Source: Stercorarius parasiticus
Taxonomy: Eukaryota > Chordata > Aves > Charadriiformes > Stercorariidae
Reading direction: 5' to 3'
NCBI GenBank assembly: GCA_013396915.1
Contig: VWZL01001367.1
Coordinates: forward strand, 930,001 to 994,000
Length of the DNA stretch: 64,000 bases
Below the pieces are notes generated by a model. The model saw only the letters and a list, made by a program, of their open reading frames with translations, searched no databases and was not told the DNA's origin. Both the position numbers and the translations under genes were made by a program. Positions within the stretch are counted from its first letter, which is position 1. Each line of letters opens with the position of its first letter. Positions 37,965-49,782 of this stretch are shown in pieces.

Positions 37965-39330
37965 CCACCATGTATTTCTAACATCACGCAGTATTAGAAG
38001 TCCTGTGACACTGATGTGCTTTTGTTAAGTTCCATATATAAAAAAATTGATTTTGTTTTAAGTAATTCTGCCCTCTAAGATCTCAAGAGCTGAATCTCTT
38101 TGAAAATCCAGATGCGTTCTAAAGATGACATAAATATGGGGTTTGGTACTATAACTTCAGAATATTATTTTGAAAGTAATGACCTCTATATTTATAAAAT
38201 AGATCAAAGGGAAGGAGAGTTAAGTTTTTCCTGTTCTCTTGGAAGGTGTTTCAGAGTCTGGTCCTGCAAGAGCTTCTGTGCTTACCCACACAGATGGAAT
38301 CAAGTTTTGCAAATTAAATTGGGACTTGTGTCCTTTGTTGAAAATGTGTTGCAGTGCACTTTACACTATTCCCGAATAGCATTTTCCCACTAAAAACTGA
38401 GGTTAGAGATATTTTTAACTTGCATAGACTTCCTAGCACCTCTACCTATAGGTGTTGTTGAACTTATTTAAACACTTAAAGTTTTAACTCAAAGATATGC
38501 AGTGTTACTTTCTGGTAGTACATCAAACATTGATCAAGCTGTGGATAATGAGCAAAATCCTACCCTGCATATATTTAATTGATCGTGTAGTCTTTTCAAA
38601 TTATGATCCGAATTCTGCAGATCTTAGCAGAGAACTCATGTGAACACAAGCCTGCAATATACTATGCGCCAAAGTTAGTTTATGTGTTCATTTTTGTTAA
38701 TTGAGATTTTCCCCAATGGTGAACTGCAGGAAAAAAGCTTGATGTACATAGATCATGGCAATATTGTTTTAATTAAACTTTCTGCATAGTCTGTCTGCAT
38801 ACACATTTGTTCATTTTCAATATTAGTATCCTGTTCTTCCTCAAAACTTAAACACACAGTCTAAACAGCATAAACGACTATTTAAATCTCTTGGTTAGCT
38901 CATTCGTAATGAAAAATATTGCTCCATTATGTACAATTAGATTAGGAGCAGTAACCTCCTGGGATCACAACTGGGAGAGGGCAGAAAAAATAGCTACTGG
39001 TTAAAATAAGTGTTTGTAATTGTTTCTGCTTACAATCATGATCTGGCAACTTATATATAGTAGACTGGTTGTGGATAATTTTGCATTCAAATGTTTTTAA
39101 TCATCTGAAGGCCAGATCTTTACCAACTGCTGATTACACTACGATGAAAATTGTATTTGACATAAAGAAAAAGAGGACATTTTGAACAGGTAGGTATGGC
39201 TGCAGAAGACACTGAAAGAAAGTTAGAAAAAAAAAAAGTATTTTATTTTGGGGTAAAAGGCAGAATAAAGACACAATCTCAGTAAGATCTTGCGTAAAGC
39301 ACATTGTCAGAATCCAAGCAGGTAACCTGT

Positions 39331-39342
39331 AGCCACGTGGCT
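39331..39342. promoter_or_regulatory. 12-bp palindromic E-box AGCCACGTGGCT
   Basis: A perfect palindrome around CACGTG, the high-affinity core for bHLH-ZIP factors (MYC/MAX, USF type). No adjacent promoter is visible, so function is inference. Confidence 0.35.
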
Positions 39343-42300
39343 GACTTTCACAGGGCCACTGCAGCCCTGTCCTGGGGATTTAGTCTCCCAGAACCCTAGG
39401 AAGGCTAGAAAGAGGCAGGAGATCCTTTAACAGCCACAGACCTGCTTCTCAACAGAAGATTAATGGTGTATATGAAGAATGAAGACGCTGCGCTAACTCG
39501 CAACAGGGAAAAGAGCACTCACAAGTGACAGAACAGTAATTCATTGTCAACAGGCAAGATATTACTCTGAGCCTAGGAAGCAAGTTTTTCTGCTCCTGAA
39601 GCAGCAGTCAGATACAGTTATGAAAACAGGGAATGTTAACAAGGTAAAAAAAGAATGAAAGCATAGCTAGCAGCCATTGAACGAAATATTAGGAAGTTGC
39701 CTACAAGCAACATTTTCTCTTCAAAGGGCCAAATCCTTCTAGCCTCTCTCTTAATCCACTGCAAGTTCCCTAATGCACATTTGAAGCTTCAAATTGGTTT
39801 CAGTAATATGCAATAAGAACAATTAAAGCCACTTGTAATTGCAAATACGTTTACAAAATCCAAGTTGTACAGTTGCATCTACCAAAATAAAATAAGTTAG
39901 CAGCAGTCTTGTATAACACAAAAAGTTGCCATTACTAAAGATGGGAGTCTAGCAGTGTTGTGAGTATATAGATCCAGAACTTCAATGTACAGCTGTCAAC
40001 AGCTACCATTTTATAATTACTTTATTGCAATCAATTTGGTACCTCAGATTCCCATAGAATAAAAAAAGGACAGTTAAACTTAGTACCGTGAGAAACACGA
40101 CATTCCAAAGTAGCATCTTTTTGTCTTCATGTCTTCTTAAATATTCTATAAATAGCAATAAAACCCACTTAAAACACAGGCTGACGATGTTCAGAAGGGC
40201 TAAATATTATGATCCCTTCTCAACAATTATACAATCGTTATTAACACAAGTTTTTAATCAATTTCATTAAGAGATTCTTATTTTATAAAATAACACCTAA
40301 TTTTTTGAATTTAAAAACTAGTAAAAAGTATAACCAGTAATCCCAATATATAATAAGTGACATTTAATTGGTTGCTATAATTTTTAATTAATAATTTTAT
40401 TTAAATTAATAATATTTAAATTAACACCAGCTCTCAGGCATTCCTGCATTTGGTCCTTCATAACAATTTCACCAGCTATTTACAAAGAGATTGTCAAGCA
40501 ACAACTCAGGTTAAGCATACAAAAGGGCACATACGAAAAAGTTGCTAGTTCTTTTACATGGTAATGTTTTTTACTTTTCCAATGCATTACAAGCAAATAT
40601 GTTCATCTTGATAACATTATCTTAATAATAAACAACCCATATTTGCTTTTGTCTTCGTGATACTGTTCTCAAACTTCCTTCACGTCATACGTATATGTAC
40701 AGACATGTGCATACCCACAGCAGAGCTGAGACCCTAACCACCTGAAAAAAAAAGCATGGCACAGCTTTCAGTCATCAGGCAAGCAGATGTCTGATCCTAC
40801 TCACAATGTGCCAGTGTCACTGTTCAAGCCCCAAAGCAAGTGTTAAGAAGCCTCCTGCACCAGAGCTACTTAAAAAAGGAGCACTCTAACCCACACACCA
40901 CATCAGCATAGACTCAAGTTCACCAACCCCAGTGGCCAGACTGACAGAGCGGAGGCTATGAGCTAGCTGTCTGTAAAATATACTGAATTCATAAGTGTGG
41001 TATGGATGCTTCAAGCCTGAGGTACAGCCAAGTCAGGGCCAGTAATGTGGATGGGAAGATCATTAGTCATTCCAATTAGCACTCCATAGCTTGAGTCCTA
41101 TGCAAGAAGCTTCAAAGAAAAAAGCTACCTACAAGTAAGAGACGCTGGGCCTTTAAAGTGATATTAGTCTTTCTTGCCCAAATTAAAAAACACTTATTGC
41201 AATTTTAGATTTATTACCAGGCAGCCTACAGTAGAGTGGTGCATAACTTCACAATCAGATTTGCTTATGAGTCTTATTATGAGTCATATAGTTTGGGCAC
41301 TTCCACAAAACTTCTGATGCAATGCTTTGCTTAGTCTGACTGCACGAGAACATAGCAATTGATTATTAGAAAGTTATGTACTCTGGATGAATAGTATATT
41401 GGAGAACACAGTCAAGCAATTACTAAAAACTGGAGAAGCAATAGATGTTGTGAAGTTATTAAATTTGCAAGAGAATGTCTATGTATTTAATTAACATTTG
41501 ACAACAGTGCTTAAGCAAGGAAGGTACAGCTTTTCAAAATATCAATTTGTATTTTAGTAATAAATTGTTATCTTATTATATTGCTTTAGTAGTTTTCTTA
41601 AATGCCACTTAAGAGATGATTGCCATCTTTATACCCAGGATAACAGTGGTAGCTCATTCGGAGAAAGCGCAGCCGACTTCTACACCCACATTTAAGAGCC
41701 AGTCATTTCTTTAATTGCAGTACACCTGCTGCTGCAACTGCAATCACAACTTACCTTTTTTCAGACTGAATTCTTCAATTCATGAACCTTTCCCCTGCAC
41801 ACAAACTGAGGCAGAAGATACAACTTAGATGAAATCAAGCTTTTGGTACTTGGACAGTACCTGCTACTTCTTTGATTACTAATGTTCCATGAATTCTCAA
41901 GAGTGCAAAATGACAGGGCAAGGTGTGTCCGAGAGTTTGGATTATGCCCTCTGCCTGTAATTTCTCAGTCTTTAACAGAGTGCTCAGTTAACTGACAGTT
42001 GTTAAATTCGCTGGCCTAAATTTGAATACCTTCTTGTTATCATTCTATTAAATATGCTTATAGCCCAAGCTCTCTTGTCAGACTAACATGGAAGATGGAC
42101 ATACATACAAGATGGAAAGGGGAGCTAAAAGCTTAGAAGTAAAACTCTGAGAATTGAGCCTAAATTCCTACTTCCTTAGTAATAATTTCCCATTTACAGC
42201 TTTCATCACTCACTTTTTGTGAGTTTCACAGTATTCCTCAGTGTTTTCTAGTTTGTCAGTGACGCCAGCAGTGCACCTACAGTAACTTGAACTCCTACCC

Positions 42301-43807
42301 AATTTGCACAGGTAGCAAGTGCAGTTGAATCTTCAGCTGCATTTTTCAGGAAACAAACCTGGCAGAAATATAAGAAAATACATGCATCTTTGGATATGAA
42401 TGAGTAAAACCATCCCCAGTGAACATCAACCAACGTCAATTTGGCAATACCACAATTCCTTTGTTCCTTTAAAATGTATCAAAAGTATAAGCATGGGGAT
42501 GAAAATAGACAGTTTCAAACACATTTGAGGTCACTTCTATAGATAACTGCAGATATGACGGTTAGCTTCCCATACCCTTAAAAGAGAAGTGTTCATAGCA
42601 CTAGTTAAGAATAAGTAGATCTCGGGAGGAGATTTTTTTTATCTACATCACTAATTCCAGCACAAAAGGGAAGTAGATCTTAAAAATCAAGAGCAGTCTA
42701 GAATAACTTAGCAGTTCCTAAACTGTGTTTGCTTTTCCTGTTACCAGCGCTGACTCTGTCTTTCTGCTGTATCTCCATTTATCAACAGGATTGTGGAAGA
42801 GGAGGAGGTTAGTTTTGCCTGGGGTGAGGAGGCCTGAGAAAAGTATCAAGAACATCAATTCCTCACTAACGAAGTCACAAGTTCGATTCTGTCTTCACTG
42901 CAGTTAGACGTACAGTCTTGCACAATGTGAGAGAGGAGGTGGTGTCATTTACACATTTGCAGAATGTTGCTTTGGAAAAAGCTGGCAATTCTTTGACTGA
43001 AAAACAGACCCAGACGTGAGCACTGAATACAGAATAACATCACTACATTGTCTCATTTGCTTCCAACTGAGCAATTTAGTTTAGACTGCAGACATGGTTA
43101 GCACGCATACTAATTATGAAGAGATGGAATGCAACAACCCTACCTCACTGAAAATCCTGAACCAAGAGTAAAGTGCCTTAAGGATGGCAGTGCAATGAAT
43201 TTCTTACAGGGCCCAGCAATCAAACAGCAATAGACAAACCTAATGGCTTGGTGAAGAAAATAAAAACAGATAAACTACAAATATAAGAAGTGATTAACAT
43301 CCACCTGCTAATTACAGTGCTGTATTTATCTGCTTTAAGTAGGTTGCCTTTTAAATTCCTTATTTAATTTTTCTTGCAGTATGGAAAAAAATATGGAAGA
43401 GTGCGAATTGCTGTTTCCAAACCACATGCTTTATCTTCCATACCTTTTCCTTTTTTCCTTTTCTCCTTTGTTCATTAGATAGAATCTATCCCTTTCGTTT
43501 TCATTTTCCCATATACCTTTAAATACTACACTCTGGTCTGTATCTCTTCTATATCTTGTTTCTTATATATCCTGTAAGGACTAAGAATCACAAGGTCTGC
43601 CAGCTGTGCTTAGCAACTTCTCCACAGCCTTTGCATTTCTTTGCCTTAGGGCCTACCTAGCATACTAAATGCCAGACCAACCTCAAGAGCATTCAGGTTT
43701 CCTCTAGCTACAAAAGTTTCTGTAGGAATTTGGTAAATTAATCAAACACACTGTTGGCTTCTCTTGAGCTCACTATCAAGCACCTACGCTCTAAGTCATC
43801 TTAGGGT

Positions 43808-43841
43808 TGCTAGACACAATCCTAGGGATGCTTGTCTAGCA
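43808..43841. repeat. Hairpin with a 9-bp perfect stem
   Basis: TGCTAGACA (43808-43816) pairs with TGTCTAGCA (43833-43841). The loop holds a second 4-bp stem, ATCC (43819-43822) with GGAT (43826-43829). It is too short for a known microRNA precursor. Confidence 0.5.
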
Positions 43842-44038
43842 CCGACAGCTATGAACTGGAACCCATTGACAGTTCATCTGTTCCCAGCACCCTGGGCTGC
43901 ATCCTCAGTCTCCTTTTCCACATCTAAAGTACATGATCCTTCTCCAGGAGCATCCAGTTCAATTGTTTGGGAAAAATAACCATGAGCAAGCAGCCACAGA
44001 TGAGCTTCACAAAGAACTTCTACTCTTCCCTCTTTGAG

Positions 44039-44110
44039 AAAAAAAAACAAACACACACACACAAAAAAAACCCAAGCAAACAAGCAAAAAACCAAAACAC
44101 CCCAACACAA
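44039..44110. repeat. CA/A-rich low-complexity tract
   Basis: A runs, a (CA)n core and CAAA/CAAG units. Lysine/threonine-rich and valine/phenylalanine-rich chance frames across it on both strands are not genes. Confidence 0.7.
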
Positions 44111-44318
44111 GAAAATAAAGCCTTTGATGATAACAATTTCCTGAATGTAGAGTCCTCTCCTCTGGTCCTCCATGCCCTTGGCAATTCACACAGACCATTT
44201 GTATTCAGAAAGCCAGGTTTATGAAACTCTTGGAGTAACTCACCTTGAGCTGATAGAAGTCACTGAGAAATGTGAGGGTTGACCTCCTGCTCTTTCATCA
44301 TCTTTGAGGCTCTCCCAT

Positions 44319-44324
44319 CACGTG
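44319..44324. promoter_or_regulatory. E-box CACGTG
   Basis: Palindromic E-box core 46 bases left of a perfect X-box, inside a locally GC-richer patch (about 44270-44400). The pairing suggests a regulatory element but does not prove one. Confidence 0.3.
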
Positions 44325-44370
44325 CTGCCCCATCACTCTCCTCACACCACAGGCCCTGCCAGGTGACCTT

Positions 44371-44384
44371 GTTGCCAAGGTAAC
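44371..44384. promoter_or_regulatory. Perfect palindromic RFX X-box GTTGCCAAGGTAAC
   Basis: Both half-sites, GTTGCC and GGTAAC, match the RFX consensus with a 2-base centre. Chance occurrence of a full-length match is low for 64 kb of AT-rich sequence. RFX factors regulate ciliary and MHC class II genes. With no promoter visible it would have to be a distal element, or it could be chance. Confidence 0.45.
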
Positions 44385-47355
44385 CTCATCCCTGACAACA
44401 CGGTTTTCCTCGGTATGAGCTGGGTTATTGTCTCAGATGTTTGTATTAAAATAGAAGAGCATCTGCATTTAATGACCTTCTCTTATTAGGGTTTTATTCT
44501 CATCTCAACACAGAAGTGAACAGACACTGAAGAAGGTAAAAGGTCACACATCCGAAATAAAGTCAGCAGTTTAGCAGGGTTGGATACAGTTCATTGGGAA
44601 GAATGTATTAATTCTTCATGCATCAGAGACCTTCACATTGTCAGAGGACTGCTTTGCTAAATGGAAGGGAGCAATAAACTCTTTCCCAAGATATGCTGTG
44701 TTGTAAACTGATTAAGCAGCATAGAACTAATTACAGCATATTATGCTTCCTGGGTCTTTCAGAGAAGGGACATAAAAAGGAGTAACGTTCACTAATTAAC
44801 AATTGTTTCAGGCTACCACTTTTAAAAGAATCTAGAGCAATAGAAAATAAGGGTCTACAAAGGTGTCCTATGCCCATTAGCTTTAAGGTGTCCATATGAG
44901 CGTCTTCCTTTCTTTCCTACTATACCACCTCCACCCACATCCAGCTACATTATAGATCGGAATTCCTCTCATATGAGTATAATAATCCTAAAAGGTCTGA
45001 GAATTAAGTCGTTCCTGCTTTAGTCCACCTCTGCAGCCAATGAAGACAGGCAGCAACCCCACAGAAATGCAACAAGCTGACCCCTGAAGGCATCCATTTC
45101 TTTCTGTTAAAAAGACAAGAAGGCTGGAAGACAGACTTTAACACTGGACTTCAAAGTTTCAGATGCTAAACTTCAGTGGGATCACGCTTTAATCATTAGA
45201 AAACAAATGCATACAGCGCCAGGACGGATTTCACCTGGAGGAGAGAAGACCATGGGGAAACACGACAAAGTGTAACTGCCAAGATGAAGGAAGTAAATTG
45301 TTTCACATACCACCATGCACAGAACAGGAAATATTCCGATGTTGCAAGAGACTTAGATTAGCTATCAAGGCAAAACCATTGTGATCTTAGTAACAGATAA
45401 GTAACCAGACTGATTGTTTAGTGGGATTAGAACATCCACAGCCTTTGAGGCTTTTAGGTATCCATTAGACATAATTGACCCTAGCTTGCTGCAGAGGTAT
45501 ATCCTTCAGTGAGGTTTCACCTTCCATTGATTTTAAGACAATCTGTTCTTTATTTCTTTCCTCTGAAAACATTGCTCATTTGAATGTGTACACCAAGTGC
45601 TTATTTCACATGGGTCAACGTGCCTAACTGAAGCACAGTGGCCTGCTGATGACTTGCTGTTCTGAGAATCAATGCTTTGTAAACAAAATGTGTAATTCCA
45701 CTCTGCTTTCTAGTAAATGAAACTCCACGCATATTGTTAAGAGTAATCCCCACAAATCTTTGCTGCAATACCATACTTGCCATATAAAAACATGCATGTC
45801 CAAGAGAATGAAGTAGCAATAAACCCTACAGCAGCAAAAAAAATCAAAATGCTTTTATTAAATTTAACAACTCCTGGGTATCAACAACTAAAAAACTAAC
45901 AGAAAAACTGTCATTTTAACCGATTGTTGAAACGCTTTTTGTATTGATATTTAAAAATATAGATATATATAGCTTGTAGCTTATTAGTCAGTTGCCATCT
46001 GCTGAAATGAAGACATACAGACAGTCCTAAACCACACTACTTTGACCTTTTCAAAATTTTCAGGTTTTAAGTTGTTGGCCATTCCTTTTATTTCCCGTCT
46101 GTAACCTTAATATTCTGCGAGGAACAAAGAGATGGAATGGTTGCCTACTCCAAACAAATACACTGTAAAGGTTAAAGCAGTGTAAGAGATTGTTGCTGTT
46201 CTTTTCCTGTCATTTGCAAACTACACCGGAAGCCATGACTCGAAAGTGCTGCTGAAATGAGAATGATGAGTGGAAATAAGGAGTGACAGAACCTCAAGTC
46301 ATTTTTGTAATAGTGAGCTTTACAAACATTAACTTAAGTCTGGTCTCGGCAATCTATTAATACATGCTAGAGCTTACGAGTAGTCCAGTTGATGCTAATG
46401 CAGTGCTTGAATACTTAGTTTCTAAGTCTTTTTTTTTTTTTAATAGTGCTAGATGTTTAAACACCAATTCATGCAAGTTTAAGACGTCACATTATCATAA
46501 TTTCATAAAGTGAATGTTGCTGTGCAGTCTTACAAACAGGCACACATTTTGGTGTCATATTGAATCAGTACCTAAGTATTCTCCTCAGATTTCTTACACA
46601 TTCTCAACTTTTCTTTGTTCACGCTAGTAGAAGAAGGGGGATTAATTCCCACCGGAAGCTTGAAATGTTAGATTTGCAACACGGTTAAACAATATGTTTG
46701 TTACTTGCAGTGTTACATGTATTCCTACAAGAAACAAAGCTGTAATCTATTACAAATGCAGAGACAAACTAACAACTTCTAACAGCATTAAAAATACTCA
46801 CTGACACACACAAAAAAGAAGTCACCTGCTGTAAGTTACTTTACTGACAAGCAACATTGCTCAGAGTATTTTTTAGTTACAATAAATAAAAAGACATGGG
46901 ATATCAGCTTTTATTTTCTAATCTAAATGGAAAGGAACTATAAACAAAAAGTTACTTTTTCAATTTAAAAATACACATGAGGACAGGGCAGAGTGACCTT
47001 TCCAGTATGGACTAGCTATTCCACATACCTTTGGAAATGCTGCAAAAGTTAGTCACAAATACTAAGCTTCACTGAGTGCAAGTCAGCAACAACTTTTCTC
47101 AGTACGTTGTCCCATACCTCTTGGGCTTCGTTACACTCAGAACCATGCAACTGGCAATGCATCATTTAAAGTAGAGTCAAGAACGTACTGGTAGTTCAAA
47201 CAGTGCTTTTTCAGTCCAATAGTCCAAACTACAGTCTCATTCCAGGAATTTAACCTCATTACCAATGTGAATATCAAAAAGTCTACTAATGCAGATAACT
47301 TCTTCAAAAACCTTCCTAGCCTCTTCCTCTTTCTCTGGTGCTACACTGCTCCTTT

Positions 47356-47504
47356 CCACATCCCCAGGATTAAAGGTCTGACATCCTCAGCCATCCTTAA
47401 ACAGAGCCAGCAGGGAACACCTCTTCCTGATCAGTCTGGGCCACATGGGAGTGTGGTTTTACACATTTTCTTATCCCATCCTGGGACCCTGCTCTGCCAG
47501 GACA
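47356..47504. repeat. Unassigned dispersed repeat, copy 1
   Basis: It shares with 52479-52637 the ordered blocks 'ccatcc...', 'cagagc', 'ggggaa/agggaa', 'cttcctg-tcagtc', 'acatgggg' and 'acacattttctta'. Both copies end near 'ccagg(c)aca'. They lie on the same strand with small insertions and deletions between them. The CA end here, with TGTCCTGG on the minus strand, suggests an LTR or LTR-like element, but I cannot name the family. Confidence 0.6.
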
Positions 47505-48990
47505 ATACAAGCCTACAGTAATGGCAAAAGTCCTGTTGTTCATCCCTTTTAAATCCTATCTTCAAGTGATAAAAGCAGAAGTCCTCTTTAGTGGATGAAG
47601 TTGCAAGTTCCCTGCCCTCCCCATGGATGCTCACTTGATAGAAACGCGTTTACTGACTAAGCCAGAAGAAGGCTGCTTTCATTTATTATTTTTATGCAGG
47701 TATACAAACTGTAACTTTAACATAAATATTTAATTGGACATAATACGAAGCTCTAATAATGCACTGTTTACCTCCAAAAATTAATTTAAAACCAACATAA
47801 ATCCTTCTAAGAAAATAAGTATTCAAGTGGCATAATTTTGCTCAGGGTTGTAAAAATCTTTCCTTGATTGAATGCATCCTAAGGGTGAATACATTGAACT
47901 AAAAATAACAACTAATGGGGACTTTCAGGTTTGTTTTGTGTTTTACTAGAACTAAAGATACTTGCAGCTAACTTGAAACCCACTACACCCTGCCCCAAGC
48001 AAAGTTTTAAGCAAACCATCCACATAACTCTTCAGACTTGCTGGAAAGCTGATAAGCCTTGAAACTAACCCCATATTTTCCCCTGTAGATCTTCCCATCT
48101 AAGAAATATACCTATAGTAAGGAAGGTTTGGCTGTAATTCTTGGCAAAGAGAGGATAACGGGGATAAGAAGTAACATAGGGATTTCCTCACTGGTTCAAG
48201 CTCATTATAGCGTTTGGCTCCTAAATCTCTCTGCAATTTGTTTACAAGTTTTGTCTCTTTTGCAATTTCTAGGCTCCTCTAGATTATTTCTGAGCTGTTT
48301 CAAGTTAAACTGTCAGGAAGACCACTCTGGAATTCAAGGTGAATGGGAACACAACATGCATGGTCTGGGGAAGAAGGTGCTGCTGCAGCATATATACTCT
48401 ATTAGAGTCAGTGTTAACTACTTCTGCCAGTTGAACTCCTGATAAAAGTTTAATCATGACAGCTTGAACCACAGACTAATTGTCCAAATATTTTGTCAGC
48501 ACCTTGCATTCTGTGAAGAACCCCAATACTGCGACTGATGCGTTATCAGTTTAGTTAAACTGGATCTGACTTAGATATACATAAGGGACCCGCAATCACT
48601 CTTGTCAGCTGAGGGCCACAACACCCTACATGATTTTTTCATGTTTTCCAGCTTAGTTGCATTCATTAAGAGCATTTATAACTGTTCATAACTAATAAGA
48701 CTTGCATAACTGCCCCTCAGGGAGTTGGAATCATTGCTATCATCTGGAGGCTCAGACACTAGCAAACATATCCAAGGAAGTCGTGTTTTTGCAGCACATA
48801 CAGCACTTGTTTGAAAGCTAAACTAATATTACAGTCAGAAACTTAACAAGACACACATGCTGAGAATTAATAATCTTTACATAAATTTGCCATCAACATG
48901 TCAATATTTGATTAGAACTTTTAGCAAAACAGTTACCTACTTCCAGAAATTAGAGTGGAAACCTCTGCCTATCACTTGTTCAACAGCCTT

Positions 48991-49782
48991 AATACCACAG
49001 AATGACACAATGGTTGAGCTTGGAAAGGACCTCCAGAGGTCATCTGGTTCAACCACTCTGCCCAAGCAGAGTCACCTAGAGCAGGTTGTCCATGACTATG
49101 TCTGGACAGCTTTCGAGGACCTCCAAGGATGGAGGCTCTGCAACTCTTAGGCAGCCTGCTCAAATGCTCACTCACCCTCACATTGAGGGAAAAAAGAAGC
49201 GTTCCTGGTGTTCAGGCAGAACCTACCATGTTTCTGTTTGTGCTCACTGCCTCTGGTCCTGTCACTGGGTACCACTATAAAGAGCCTGGTTCTGTCTTAT
49301 TTACACTCTCTCTTTAGGTATTTTTATATATATCAATAAGATCCCCCTGAGTCTTCTCTCCTCTAGGCTCAACAGTTCCAGCTCTTATCAGCCCTTCCTT
49401 ATATGTGAGGTGCTCCTGTCCCTTCATTATCTTGGTGGCCCTTCACTGGACTCTCCAATAATCTCCCTTGTACTGAGGAGCCCAGAGCTGGACACAGTGC
49501 TGAGTGGAGGGGAAGGATCACTGCTCTTGACCTGCTGGCAATGCTTTGCATTATGCAGCCCAGGATATTTTTCACCACCTTTGCAGCAAGTGCACGTTGC
49601 TGGCTCATGTTCAACTTGGCATCTACCAGGACCCCCAGGTCCTTTCTGCCAAGCTGCTTTCCAGCTGCATGGCCTCCAGCAAATATTGGTGCATAGGATT
49701 GTTCCTTCCCATAGCAGGACTTTGCACTTCTTGTTAAATTTCATGAGGTTCCCATCAGCCCATTTGTCCAGCCTGCATGTAT
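48991..49782 (-). mobile_element. Long, old CR1 LINE 3' part
   Basis: It begins ACCACAGAATGACACAATGG (tail end), followed by 'ttggaaaggacctccaga' and 'tctggttcaacc'. It runs about 790 bases through the CR1 3' UTR into the C-terminal coding area, with the recognisable blocks 'ccctgagtcttctctcctct', 'aggctcaacagttccagctc', 'tcattatcttggtggccctt', 'gagctggacacagtgctga', 'aggacccccaggtccttt' and 'tgcacttcttgttaaatttcat', all on the minus strand. It is far longer and more diverged than the copy at 32761. Open frames inside it on both strands (such as 49410-49802 and 49427-49786) are shadows of the element. Confidence 0.88.

Larger units (their letters stand above)
32943..48990. other. Non-coding stretch, no gene seen
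   Basis: Sixteen kilobases of AT-rich DNA with no exon I can support. The frames at 37349-37715 overlap in all three + frames and look like chance. It holds a T15 run at about 32986, the TG/TA/CA palindrome (37936-37957), an E-box palindrome (39331-39342), a hairpin (43808-43841), a CA/A-rich tract (44039-44110), the X-box/E-box patch (44270-44400) and one copy of an unassigned dispersed repeat (47356-47504). Confidence 0.55.
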
